A DNA stretch of 64,000 nucleotides from Hymenobacter psoromatis (lineage in GTDB: Bacteria; Bacteroidota; Bacteroidia; Cytophagales; Hymenobacteraceae): NCBI GenBank assembly GCA_001596155.1, contig CP014771.1, positions 434,001-498,000 of the forward strand, in the 5' to 3' direction. This document shows, in pieces, positions 1 to 7,604 of the stretch; within the stretch, counting starts at the first letter, position 1; the number at the start of each line of letters is the position of its first letter. The position numbers and the translations under genes were made by a program. A model generated the notes under the pieces. It was given only the letters and a program-made list of their open reading frames with translations. It was not told the DNA's origin and made no database searches.

Positions 1-477
1 CTGGCCGAGGCACTGGATACCGCGTGGGTGCCCGAATACGGCCGCATCCTGCACGAGCAAAAAAACGGCGCGCTCACCTACGAGGACCTGCTCTACATCG
101 GCCGCCGCCAACTGGAGCTGGAAGATGCCGCCACGCCCCACGCCCGCGGCTGGCTCGTCTGCGATACCAACGCAACTACCACGGCGCTGTATTCCTACTA
201 CTATTTTCACCGCTGCGAGCCGGCCTTGCGAGCGCTGGCCGCGGTGTGCCGGGCGCGCTACGCCCGCACCTTCGTGTGCCTGCCCACGGTGCCCTTCGCC
301 CAGGACGGCTGGCGCGGCCCCGAGGCGCTGCGCCAGTTTCAGCACGGTGCCATTCTGATGCAGCTGGAGATGCTGGGCATTCCATATGTTTTGCTCGATG
401 GCAGCGTGGCGGAGCGCGTGGCGCAGGTGCGGGCGGCGCTGGTCGCCCTGCCATCGCAAGTAGCCAGTAGCCGATGA
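1..477 (+). CDS. NadR-like ribosylnicotinamide kinase domain (5' partial)
   Basis: The frame is open from the first base, so the gene begins outside the window; 158 residues of its C-terminal part are visible. It resembles the AAA/P-loop kinase domain of NadR, which phosphorylates nicotinamide riboside in NAD salvage. The visible signatures are AWVPEYGR near the window edge, the LTYEDLLYIGRRQLELE helix, and the WLVCDTNATTT segment that corresponds to the CDT-D/N region of NadR proteins. The P-loop would lie upstream and cannot be seen. Whether an adenylyltransferase domain precedes it is unknown. The stop codon overlaps the start of the next gene by four bases (ATGA). Confidence 0.75.
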   Translation: MAEALDTAWVPEYGRILHEQKNGALTYEDLLYIGRRQLELEDAATPHARGWLVCDTNATTTALYSYYYFHRCEPALRALAAVCRARYARTFVCLPTVPFAQDGWRGPEALRQFQHGAILMQLEMLGIPYVLLDGSVAERVAQVRAALVALPSQVASSR

Positions 478-857
478 GGTACTTTAGATTTTTGCTGATT
501 AACGCGGCCTATTTGGTGGCTATGCTAATGCTGACTATCTATTGGTCAGTGAATTTTACGGCATATTCGCATAGTAAAGGCGACGAAAGCTTCTTCTTTA
601 TTGAACTTACACTTGGGTTAGCATACATAGTGTTCATTGCCAACGCTTTATTTGTGAAGTGCATAGGCTGGCTAGCTGCGTTAGTGATACCCTTGTTGGC
701 GTGTGGAGTGGCCGTCGTTATGACATTCGTATTAGTGTTATGGCTAATTAATGGGTATCCAGCGCAGCTTATTATCGGTTATGGTATTTCATATAGTATC
801 GTCACTTTTGGGGCAATTGCTAGAAGTGCGTATAGATGGGGGCTGCTTGCGCTCTGA
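474..857 (+). CDS. Small multi-pass membrane protein, unknown function
   Basis: A 127-residue protein, mostly hydrophobic, with about four membrane segments (roughly residues 5-28, 40-62, 65-92 and 98-120). I do not recognise a family. It starts inside the stop codon of the NadR-like gene (ATGA overlap), which suggests translational coupling. Its base composition is clearly more AT-rich than its neighbours, with codons such as TTA, ATA and GTA, which suggests recent acquisition or weak codon selection. Confidence 0.6.
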   Translation: MRYFRFLLINAAYLVAMLMLTIYWSVNFTAYSHSKGDESFFFIELTLGLAYIVFIANALFVKCIGWLAALVIPLLACGVAVVMTFVLVLWLINGYPAQLIIGYGISYSIVTFGAIARSAYRWGLLAL

Positions 858-931
858 TTCCAATTTCCTATTCCTGACGCTTTAGTGCAGCGCCGCGCAA
901 CAAAACAACCAGGTGGCTAATAAGCTGAAAA

Positions 932-953
932 CATACTTGCGCCAGCAAGTATG
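932..953. terminator. Short hairpin downstream of the membrane protein gene
   Basis: A perfect 9-bp stem (CATACTTGC / GCAAGTATG) with a 4-base loop lies about 75 bp after the stop codon at 857. No T-tract follows on the plus strand, so a terminator role is only suggested by position. Confidence 0.3.
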
Positions 954-1031
954 CAAAGGGAAGTATTAGTTAAAGCATTCGCCTAAAAGGCCCGTCTTAC
1001 TAGCTGCTACAGCTTCACCTGCCCCGCTGTC

Positions 1032-1763
1032 ATGAAAATTCCGACGTTGCATGGTATTATCGACCGGCGCATCCTTATCAACTTCACCGCCGACCCGGCC
1101 GACGTGGCCCGGCTGGTGCCCGCGCCGTTTCGCCCCAAGCTCTACCGGGGGCGGGCCGTGGTGGGCATTTGCCTGATTCGCCTCCAACACATCAAGCCCA
1201 AAGACTGGCCCGATTTCGTGGGGGTAGCGTCTGAAAACGGCGCTCACCGCATTGCCGTGGAGTGGGACGAGGGCGGCCAGGTGCGGGAAGGCGTGTACGT
1301 GCCGCGGCGCGACACCTCTTCGCAGCTGAATGCCTGGGTAGGCGGGCGGCTATTCTCAAGCAAGCATTTTTTGGCCAAATTCAACGTGGTTGAAACCGGA
1401 AAAGATTACCACGCAGATTTTACCAGCTCCGACGGCACCCACCTTGCTATTGACGCGCAAGCTGCCCCGGTCTTCGCCCCCGATTCTATTTTCGGCACGT
1501 TGGAAAACGTCTCCGATTTTCTGGAGAAAGGCTCGGTCGGCTACTCGCCCAACGGCGCGCAGTTTGACGGGCTGCGGCTGGCTACGTATGCCTGGCGGGT
1601 GCAGCCCCTGACCGTGAGCGCGGTAACATCCAGCTTTTTCGAGGATGAAAGCCAATTTGCTAAAGGCTCGGTTAAGTTTGATAATGCCTTGCTGATGACG
1701 GGTATCGAGCACGAGTGGCACACATTGCCCAGCAAGCCGGGGCGCGCGGCGACTACGGCTTAG
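1032..1763 (+). CDS. DUF2071 family protein
   Basis: A 243-residue soluble protein whose start (IIDRRILINFTADPADVARL, then VPAPFRPKLYRGRAVVGI) matches the DUF2071 (YqjF-like) family. That family has an acetoacetate-decarboxylase-like fold and no settled reaction. The length fits the family. No signal peptide or membrane segment is present. It is an isolated gene with no clear operon partner; the downstream gene is on the opposite strand and ends near 1829. Function cannot be inferred further. Confidence 0.7.
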   Translation: MKIPTLHGIIDRRILINFTADPADVARLVPAPFRPKLYRGRAVVGICLIRLQHIKPKDWPDFVGVASENGAHRIAVEWDEGGQVREGVYVPRRDTSSQLNAWVGGRLFSSKHFLAKFNVVETGKDYHADFTSSDGTHLAIDAQAAPVFAPDSIFGTLENVSDFLEKGSVGYSPNGAQFDGLRLATYAWRVQPLTVSAVTSSFFEDESQFAKGSVKFDNALLMTGIEHEWHTLPSKPGRAATTA

Positions 1764-2238
1764 CACGCGGCTGGCGCGAGTACGCTGCGTTAAACCCGCG
1801 CCAGCATTTGCCAGAGCCCAGCGTTTGGCTACCAATTGTTGGCCTTCTGGTAGGCAAAGAAGCCGCCCGTCGGCCCGTCTTCATCCAGGCAGGCCAGCCA
1901 CACGGCCACTTTGGCCCCGTACTCGACGGTGTTGGGCGCGTCGGGGCCGCCCATGTCGGTCTGGGTGCGGCCGGGGTCAGCACTATTCACCTTGATGTTG
2001 GTGAGCCGCAGCTCTTTGGCCAGCAGGGTAGTAAACATGTTAAGGGCCGCCTTCGAGGCCGAGTAGCCCAGGGGCGTGGCCGCCGCCAGGCGGGGAGTCG
2101 TGTGCAGGGTTTCGCCCATCGTGGCAAACGAGCCAATGGAGCTGGACATATTCACGATGCGGCCGGCCGCGCTCCGGTGCAGTAGCGGCAGGCACACCTG
2201 CGTAACGGCCACCTGGGCCACAAAATTGGTATTCAGGT

Positions 2239-3303
2239 TAGGACTTACGCACTCGTCGGTATTAGCGCTGGAATGAGGGGTTTGGCTAGCAACTGGCGCA
2301 GATAAGGAGCCCACTGCTGCTGATGGGCTTGGTACAGGGTTTGGGCGGTTTGGCGGGCAAACTGGCGCAAGGACACCCAGGCCAGGTAGCAACAAGCCAA
2401 GTGGTTGCGCTGGGCCTGGGCACGGCGGCACTGGCATTTTTCAGCCCCGGTGAGCTGCTTGAAGCTGCGGTGAAACTCTTCCACCTGCCAGCGCGTGCGG
2501 GTCGTGACTTCGACGAGTTGCTGGGTCAGGGTGAAGGCGAAGTTATTGGTCACGACCCATTCAATGTCGCCGTTGGCGGCGACCAGCTTGAACAAACGCA
2601 CCGCAAACGGCACCTGCTTTAAGCGCACTTCCAACCCCGTGCTCCACCCGCCCGGCGGCGGGTCCACTGCGTCCAGGGCTTGATAGCCCGTCTCCTTGTT
2701 CGCACTCACCAACCGGTTGCTTTTCAGGGTCGTGAAAAACGTCCAACCGGCGCGGTGAATGCGCTTCAGGTTCTCGCTGCCGCTGTACCAGGCATCGAAC
2801 AAGAGGGTGCGGGCCTGGATTTTGTCTTCGGCCACCACGTGGGCGAACATGGCCTGGAAATGCTCGTTCTTGCTCAGCGCATCCTGCTGCGGGGCGTACA
2901 CGCGGTAGTCCAGGGGCAGAAAATCACCGGCCTCCCCACTGCTGTGCACCAGGTTGACCAAGCAGATGCCGGTCACCAAGCCGTGGGCGGCGCCGGAGTA
3001 CTGGCGCTTGGCCACCTCGATAAAACGGCTGTAGCGCTTGTCCTGCACACTGTCGTCGACGAACAAAAAGGCCTCGGGCGAGTCACTCAACAAGGGTAGC
3101 ACCAACTCCCGCAACTGCGTGGGTGAGAACGAGCTGCGGCGCAAAAACCGGTTCACTTGGTCGTGGCTCACCTGCGGCAAGTGCTCGGCAAGGTGCGTGC
3201 ACGTATAATTGCGGGGCGTACTGAGCAGGTACTCGATGTAGGTTGCTTGCGTCACCATTGGGCTAGGCTTTTTCTCAAGTTACCACCAAGTGCGTAAGTC
3301 CTA
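2239..3303 (-). mobile_element. Intact insertion sequence, IS4/IS701-like, in an SDR gene
   Basis: The element is 1,065 bp with perfect 14-bp terminal inverted repeats (TAGGACTTACGCAC at the left, its complement at the right); similarity continues inward as an imperfect repeat. It is flanked by the 5-bp direct repeat CAGGT at 2234-2238 and 3304-3308, a target-site duplication. It carries one transposase gene on the minus strand whose stop codon lies inside the left terminal repeat. The intact ends, intact transposase and precise duplication point to a recent insertion. Confidence 0.92.
2245..3258 (-). CDS. DDE transposase, IS4/IS701-like
   Basis: A 337-residue transposase that fills the element. 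The RNase H-like DDE core is visible: FVDDSVQDKRY (first Asp), LLFDAWYSGSEN (second Asp) and RTRWQVEEFHRSFKQ (Glu) followed by a Q-R-x5-Q-x2-H-like helix, the pattern of IS701/IS4-superfamily enzymes. The sequence runs without stops or frameshifts, so the enzyme is probably functional. The TAA stop is formed by the terminal inverted repeat itself. The exact IS family is an inference from motifs. Confidence 0.88.
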   Translation of the reverse strand: MVTQATYIEYLLSTPRNYTCTHLAEHLPQVSHDQVNRFLRRSSFSPTQLRELVLPLLSDSPEAFLFVDDSVQDKRYSRFIEVAKRQYSGAAHGLVTGICLVNLVHSSGEAGDFLPLDYRVYAPQQDALSKNEHFQAMFAHVVAEDKIQARTLLFDAWYSGSENLKRIHRAGWTFFTTLKSNRLVSANKETGYQALDAVDPPPGGWSTGLEVRLKQVPFAVRLFKLVAANGDIEWVVTNNFAFTLTQQLVEVTTRTRWQVEEFHRSFKQLTGAEKCQCRRAQAQRNHLACCYLAWVSLRQFARQTAQTLYQAHQQQWAPYLRQLLAKPLIPALIPTSA

Positions 3304-3676
3304 CAGGTAATGGTGCAGCAGGTCGGGGGAAATTTGCGAGGGGTTCTGATTTTCGCGGGCAAAGTACACCGCGTTGTTGACCAGCACATCGAGCCGGCCG
3401 TAGTCGCGCTCGACCGTGGCGGCGGCCTGGGCCACGCTGTCAGGCAGCGTAATATCGAGCGGCAGGTAGTGGGCCCGCAGCCCTTCGCTCACCAACAGGG
3501 CGGCGGCGGCCCGGCCGGCGGCTTCGTGGCGCGCCCCCAGCAGCACTGTGTAGTGGCGCTGGCCGAGCTGGCGGGCAATTTCGAGGCCCAGGCCCCGGTT
3601 GGCCCCGGTAATGAGGGCGATTTTGGGAGAGTTTTCCATAACAATGACGTTCTTTTTGGCTGGTTGTCCTTACGCC

Positions 3677-4348
3677 CTAGTCAGTGGACGAGGCCGCCAG
3701 GAAAGCAATGGTGCCCATGCGGGCGTCGTAAACCGTCCAGCAAAACGCGCCCCACCACTCCTGGCCGGCCTCGAAGTAGTTGGACCAGTCATCGGACCAG
3801 GCGAAAATGGTGAGCACCCCCACGTCGTCCGGCTGGCGCACGCCCAGGAACAGGGCCAAATAATCGCGCAGCAGCTGGTCGTAGAATTGGGTTTCGCTCG
3901 CCGCGTACTCGGCGTTGGCGAAGCGGCCGGCCCTGGCAAAGCGCAGCCCGTAGGGCGGGTTGAGCAGCGCGTAGGCCAGGCCCTCGGGGTTCATATGGAC
4001 GATAGAGTGGCTGCCGGGCGAGTAGTTGAAAAGTCGCAGCTCACGGGTGGCCAGGTCGTAGCCAAGGCCAATAAAATCCGCGAAGCTGATGCGAGTGCCC
4101 CGCGGCGCAGGCTCGGGAAAAATGCGGATAGTGAAGCAGTTCGGCGGGGCGGTGGCCGGGTCTCCGTAGAACCGCTCCAACTGTTCGGCCAAAATCGCCA
4201 TGCCGGCTTGCGTGGCCGCCCGCGAGGCCGCGTACACATCGGCCACGGGCTGGTCAGCCGCCAGGATAACCGTGTCCAGCACCACGCCGAGGCCGCGCAG
4301 GTGAAACTGCTGCTGCGCGGCAGAATAAGTAATTTCAGTCAAGTGCAT
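3677..4348 (-). CDS. Unknown soluble protein
   Basis: A 223-residue protein without signal peptide or membrane segments. I do not recognise a family. It is rich in aromatic residues, with a C-terminal WSDDWSNYFEAGQEWWGAF segment. It lies 31 bp downstream of the histidine kinase gene and upstream of the broken SDR gene, all on the minus strand, so it may be co-transcribed with the two-component system. No function is proposed. Confidence 0.6.
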   Translation of the reverse strand: MHLTEITYSAAQQQFHLRGLGVVLDTVILAADQPVADVYAASRAATQAGMAILAEQLERFYGDPATAPPNCFTIRIFPEPAPRGTRISFADFIGLGYDLATRELRLFNYSPGSHSIVHMNPEGLAYALLNPPYGLRFARAGRFANAEYAASETQFYDQLLRDYLALFLGVRQPDDVGVLTIFAWSDDWSNYFEAGQEWWGAFCWTVYDARMGTIAFLAASSTD

Positions 4349-4379
4349 AGGCCCGCGGCCCGCGGCCGTTACTCCTAAA

Positions 4380-5759
4380 TTACGCGAAATCCAGCACGAA
4401 GGCCGTGCCCCGCCCTACTTCCGACTCGGCCCACAGGCGGGCGTGGTGGAAGCTGGCGATGGTTTGGGCGATGGGCAGGCCCAGGCCGTAGCCTTCGGGC
4501 GCCTTGGGGCCGGTGGCGTGGAAGCGCCGGAAGCGGTCGAAGAGCAGCGGCAGGTTCGCGGCGGCGATGCCGGGGCCTTCGTCTTCCACGCGCAGCTGGT
4601 AGCCGCCGGTGGGGGTAGGGCGGCCCAGCACCCGAATTTGCCCGCCCTCGTGGTTGTACTTGATGGCATTGGCGAGCAGGTTGCGCAGCAGCGTGTGCAG
4701 CAGCGTGGCGTTGGCGTGGGGCACCACGTAGTCGGGCTGCAGGTCGATGCGCAGGGTAATTTCGCGCTGTTGGCGGCGGTCGTCGAGCTCCTCAGCCACG
4801 TCGTGCGCGGTTTGGGTGAGGCTCACGCTGGCGTCGCGCAAATACTGCTCATTTTCGATATTAGCGATGAGCAGCAGCGTGCGCACGGTGTTGCGCAGGC
4901 GGTAGAGCGTGCGCTGGCTCTCCACTATCTGGCGGCCGTGCTGCTCGGGCAGGGTAGGGTCTTGCAGCATATTTTCGAAGCGCGATTGCAGGATGCTGGT
5001 GGGCGTGAGCAGCTCGTGGCTCACGTTGCTCATAAACTCGCGCTCCTTCTCAAACGACATTTGCAGCTGCCGCATCAGGGCCGAGAGCGAGTCGTCGAGC
5101 TGCCGAAAGTCGGTCGTGTCCGTGTCGAGCCGCTGAAACGAAAACTCGCCCGGCTGCCGAATGCTCCGCAGCTTGCGCGAAATCAGCTCGCGCAGCGGCC
5201 CCAGCAAATAGTGGGCAAACGCCGCGTCCGTAAAGACCGTGATGAGCGCGCCCGCCACCAGCACCCACAGCGCCAGCCGCCGCAGCGTGTTGGTGAGCAG
5301 CTCCACGGTGGCCAGCGACGAGCCGATTTCGAGGCGGTAGCGCCGCGGGCCTACCCCATTGGTGGGCCCCACAGCCGGAGCCGTGCCCAACGGGGCCACG
5401 TAGCTCAGAATGCGAAAGTCTTCCACCTGCTGGTCCACCTGCCGGGGCTCCTCAAAAATGCGCTCGGTGGGTAGTCCGGCCGGCCCGTTGGGGTAGGCCG
5501 GCAGCGGCGTAATGGTAATATACTCCTGTTTAAGAATATTGTAGTCGGCGTAGCTCTCGTTTTGCTCCACCCGCAGAAACTTGTCCAGCCCGTCGCGCTC
5601 GATGAGGTGCAGCAGCTGCATTTTCTTGTCGCGCAGGCGCTGGTCGGTGTGCACCACGGCCACGCGCTGCACCACGGGCGAAATCAGCAGCGCCCCCAGC
5701 AGCACCAGCAGCAGCTTCGAGAGGCCATTAAAGAGGCCGAGCTTGGTTTCTAATCGCAT
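4380..5759 (-). CDS. Sensor histidine kinase, two-component system
   Basis: A 459-residue inner-membrane kinase: transmembrane segment at about 12-32, a periplasmic sensor region of about 130 residues, a second membrane segment at about 163-185, then the HisKA dimerisation domain with the phospho-acceptor His in VSHELLTPTS (about residue 247). The ATPase domain follows: N box NLLANAIKYNH, G1 DEGPGIAAANL, F box LFDRFRRF, G2 GYGLGLPIA. The usual HELRTPL is changed to HELLTPT. The partner response regulator lies upstream on the same strand, separated by a 112-bp palindrome. The signal is unknown; the sensor region has no recognised domain. Confidence 0.9.
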   Translation of the reverse strand: MRLETKLGLFNGLSKLLLVLLGALLISPVVQRVAVVHTDQRLRDKKMQLLHLIERDGLDKFLRVEQNESYADYNILKQEYITITPLPAYPNGPAGLPTERIFEEPRQVDQQVEDFRILSYVAPLGTAPAVGPTNGVGPRRYRLEIGSSLATVELLTNTLRRLALWVLVAGALITVFTDAAFAHYLLGPLRELISRKLRSIRQPGEFSFQRLDTDTTDFRQLDDSLSALMRQLQMSFEKEREFMSNVSHELLTPTSILQSRFENMLQDPTLPEQHGRQIVESQRTLYRLRNTVRTLLLIANIENEQYLRDASVSLTQTAHDVAEELDDRRQQREITLRIDLQPDYVVPHANATLLHTLLRNLLANAIKYNHEGGQIRVLGRPTPTGGYQLRVEDEGPGIAAANLPLLFDRFRRFHATGPKAPEGYGLGLPIAQTIASFHHARLWAESEVGRGTAFVLDFA

Positions 5760-5780
5760 AAAACTCTAAGGATTAATATT

Positions 5781-5892
5781 TTGTCCTTGCGAGCGCAACG
5801 AAGTGGAGCGCGGCAATCGCCCCAGAACGATACCCGGAAGAGTCGTTCTGGGGCGATTGCCGCGCTCCACTTCATTGCGCTCGCAAGGACAA
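5781..5892. repeat. Large palindrome inside the two-component operon
   Basis: Two 50-bp arms (5781-5830 and 5843-5892) are complementary with one mismatch, around a 12-base loop. The core resembles the TTGCGAGCGCAACGAAGTGG palindromes that are dispersed in many bacterial genomes. It fills most of the gap between the regulator stop codon and the kinase start. As RNA it would form a very stable hairpin and could lower kinase expression relative to the regulator. Confidence 0.9.
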
Positions 5893-5923
5893 AGCTTCCT
5901 TATGACAAACTAACACACTAAAG

Positions 5924-6619
5924 CTACACTGCCCGGTAGCCAATGCCGCGCACGGTCTCGATAAAGTCGGGCGAGCCGAACTGGGCTAGCTTCTTGCGCA
6001 CGTTTTTAATGTGCACGTCAATGTAGTTCGAGTCAGAGTCATCTTCCAGCACGTTGCCCCACAGGTGCTCGCCCAGCTGCAGGCGCGTGAGCACCCGGCC
6101 GCGGTGCAGCAGTAGATAATGCAGCAGGTCAAACTCCTTTTTGGTGAGCGGCACCTCGGGGCCGGGTGTTTCGGGCGTGCTGCCGTAGCGCACGGTGCGG
6201 GCCGTGACATCCATCACGAAGCCGTCGCCGAAGGTGATTTCGGGTCGCTTCAGGCCAAATTTGCGACGCGTGATGGCCTGCATGCGGCTCGTCAGCTCCA
6301 GCAGCGAAAAGGGCTTGGGCAGGTAGTCGTCGGCTCCCAGGTCGAGGCCCTTGATGCGGTCGTCGAGCGCACCGCGGGCGGTCAGGATAATAAACGAAGC
6401 CTCCTGCTTCTCACTCTGGCGGGCCGCGTGCAGCAGGTCGAGGCCGTCGCCGCCGGGCAGGCCCAGGTCGAGCAGCACAAAGTCATAGGAGTTCACAAAC
6501 AGCTTTTCCGACGCCTCGGCGTAGGTGTGGGCCGAGTCAACCAGGTATTGCGCCTGGCTTAGGAACTGGCGAACCTCCTGGTGGAGGCTTTTTTCGTCTT
6601 CAACGAGCAGAACGTGCAT
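5924..6619 (-). CDS. OmpR-family response regulator
   Basis: A 231-residue regulator. The receiver domain shows the acidic pair in LLVEDEKS, the phospho-acceptor Asp in LLDLGLPGGDG (about residue 51), the Thr in ILTARGA and the Lys in DDYLPKPF. The C-terminal half is a winged-helix DNA-binding domain (LTKKEFDLLHYLLLH, then RGIGYRAV at the end). I chose the ATG at 6619 because MHVLLVEDEK is the usual family start; an upstream ATG at 6658 would add 13 residues. It pairs with the histidine kinase downstream. The 305 bp between this start and the next gene at 6924 are AT-rich and probably hold divergent promoters, but I see no defined site. Confidence 0.92.
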   Translation of the reverse strand: MHVLLVEDEKSLHQEVRQFLSQAQYLVDSAHTYAEASEKLFVNSYDFVLLDLGLPGGDGLDLLHAARQSEKQEASFIILTARGALDDRIKGLDLGADDYLPKPFSLLELTSRMQAITRRKFGLKRPEITFGDGFVMDVTARTVRYGSTPETPGPEVPLTKKEFDLLHYLLLHRGRVLTRLQLGEHLWGNVLEDDSDSNYIDVHIKNVRKKLAQFGSPDFIETVRGIGYRAV

Positions 6620-6923
6620 GGAGCGGGGAGGGGTGAAGGAGGAATGATGGTACAACATTCGTACGGGTACCGTTAAATGAAGATGAAGATTGGCTGTCGA
6701 TTTAATGAAGATGAAGAAATAAATCTGAAAGGCCGCCCCTGGCTAAATGCAGGAGCGGAGGAGTTTGGGTCAACTATCTGTTAGTTAACTGATTATTCTC
6801 TATGTCCAACTTACTGTTTTTCAATTTTTAACACGTAAATCTGTACAGGGCAGGCTTTTGGTCACAGCAGCAGCAGCTACCTTTGATGAGTGCGTTGCGG
6901 AGGGCCGCGCGCCGCTTTTGCCC

Positions 6924-7478
6924 ATGAAAACGAAGTTTCTACCCCTGCTTTTTAGCCTGTTGCTGGCGCTGGTGCTCGGTGGCCCGGCGGCTGCCCGGCC
7001 GCCCCGCACCACTATTTACCTCGTGCGCCACGCCGAGAAAGACCTTACCCCCGGCCTCTCCGACCCGCCCCTGACGGCCGCCGGCGAGGCCCGCGCCCAG
7101 CTGCTGGCCCAGCGCCTGGCCCGCCGCAAGCCCGCCGCCCTCTTCACCACCGACACGCGCCGCACCCGCGCCACCCTGGCCCCGCTGGCCCAGGCCACCG
7201 GCCTCGTGCCCGAAGTATACAACGCCAAAGAGCCCGATGCCTTCGCCATCCGTCTCTACCGCGAGTACGCCGGCAAAACGGTGGTTGTGGTGGGCCATTC
7301 CAACACGCTGCTACCCCTGCTGGCGGCGCTGGGCGTGGGGCCGCTGCCGAGCGAAATTCGCGACGAGGAATATAATTACCTCTTTAAAGTGGACCTGCGC
7401 CCCGGCAAGCCCGCCAAGCTGATAATGAGCCGCTACGGCGCGGCCCCGCAGGCGGCGAGCACGAACAAAGTGCGGTAG
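6924..7478 (+). CDS. Exported histidine-phosphatase (phosphoglycerate mutase-like) protein
   Basis: A 184-residue protein with an N-terminal signal peptide (MKTKFLPLLFSLLLALVL) followed by the catalytic motif YLVRHAEK of the histidine phosphatase superfamily. The second catalytic His is in VVVVGHSNTL, and FTTDTRRTRATL supplies the usual Arg. It probably acts in the periplasm on small phosphate esters; the substrate is unknown. The start at 6924 places the signal peptide at the N-terminus; the frame extends upstream to a weak start at 6858. Confidence 0.85.
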   Translation: MKTKFLPLLFSLLLALVLGGPAAARPPRTTIYLVRHAEKDLTPGLSDPPLTAAGEARAQLLAQRLARRKPAALFTTDTRRTRATLAPLAQATGLVPEVYNAKEPDAFAIRLYREYAGKTVVVVGHSNTLLPLLAALGVGPLPSEIRDEEYNYLFKVDLRPGKPAKLIMSRYGAAPQAASTNKVR

Positions 7479-7560
7479 GGTAGGGCTGTTCCGACCAACT
7501 GGCGCTGTGGTGTGAGCGCAGGTTGTGGCGCAGCAGTAGGGACAAAAGTCGCTAAGCTGG

Positions 7561-7568
7561 TACTTTTG
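7561..7568 (+). promoter_or_regulatory. Bacteroidota-type -7 box TACTTTTG
   Basis: An exact match to TAnnTTTG lies 37 bp upstream of the ATG of the M28 peptidase gene. No clear TTG was found at the expected -33 distance, so only the -7 box is claimed. Confidence 0.5.
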
Positions 7569-7604
7569 GCCGACTACGCGGCCCGCCGCTTTATTTCTTC
7601 TCTT

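Larger units (their letters stand above)
1829..3639 (-). pseudogene. SDR-family dehydrogenase gene split by an insertion sequence
   Basis: The N-terminal part (3639 down to 3304, 112 codons) carries the NAD(P)-binding TGANRGLGLEIA motif and the DVLVNNA segment. The C-terminal part (2233 down to 1829, 134 codons plus stop) carries IVNMSSSIGSF, the catalytic YSASKAAL (Tyr-x3-Lys) and NSADPGRTQTDMGG. Removing the element at 2239-3303 and one copy of its 5-bp target duplication joins the halves exactly in frame (LLHHYL then NTNFVA) to a normal 246-residue short-chain dehydrogenase. The gene is therefore a recent knockout with no other visible damage. It lies 37 bp downstream of the unknown protein at 3677-4348, on the same strand, perhaps as the end of that operon. 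The natural substrate is unknown. Confidence 0.9.

Noticed and set aside
2245..2437. N-terminal extension of the SDR C-terminal part into the IS element
   Set aside because: The 60 or so residues before NTNFVA are read from the antisense of the transposase gene and are not part of the dehydrogenase.
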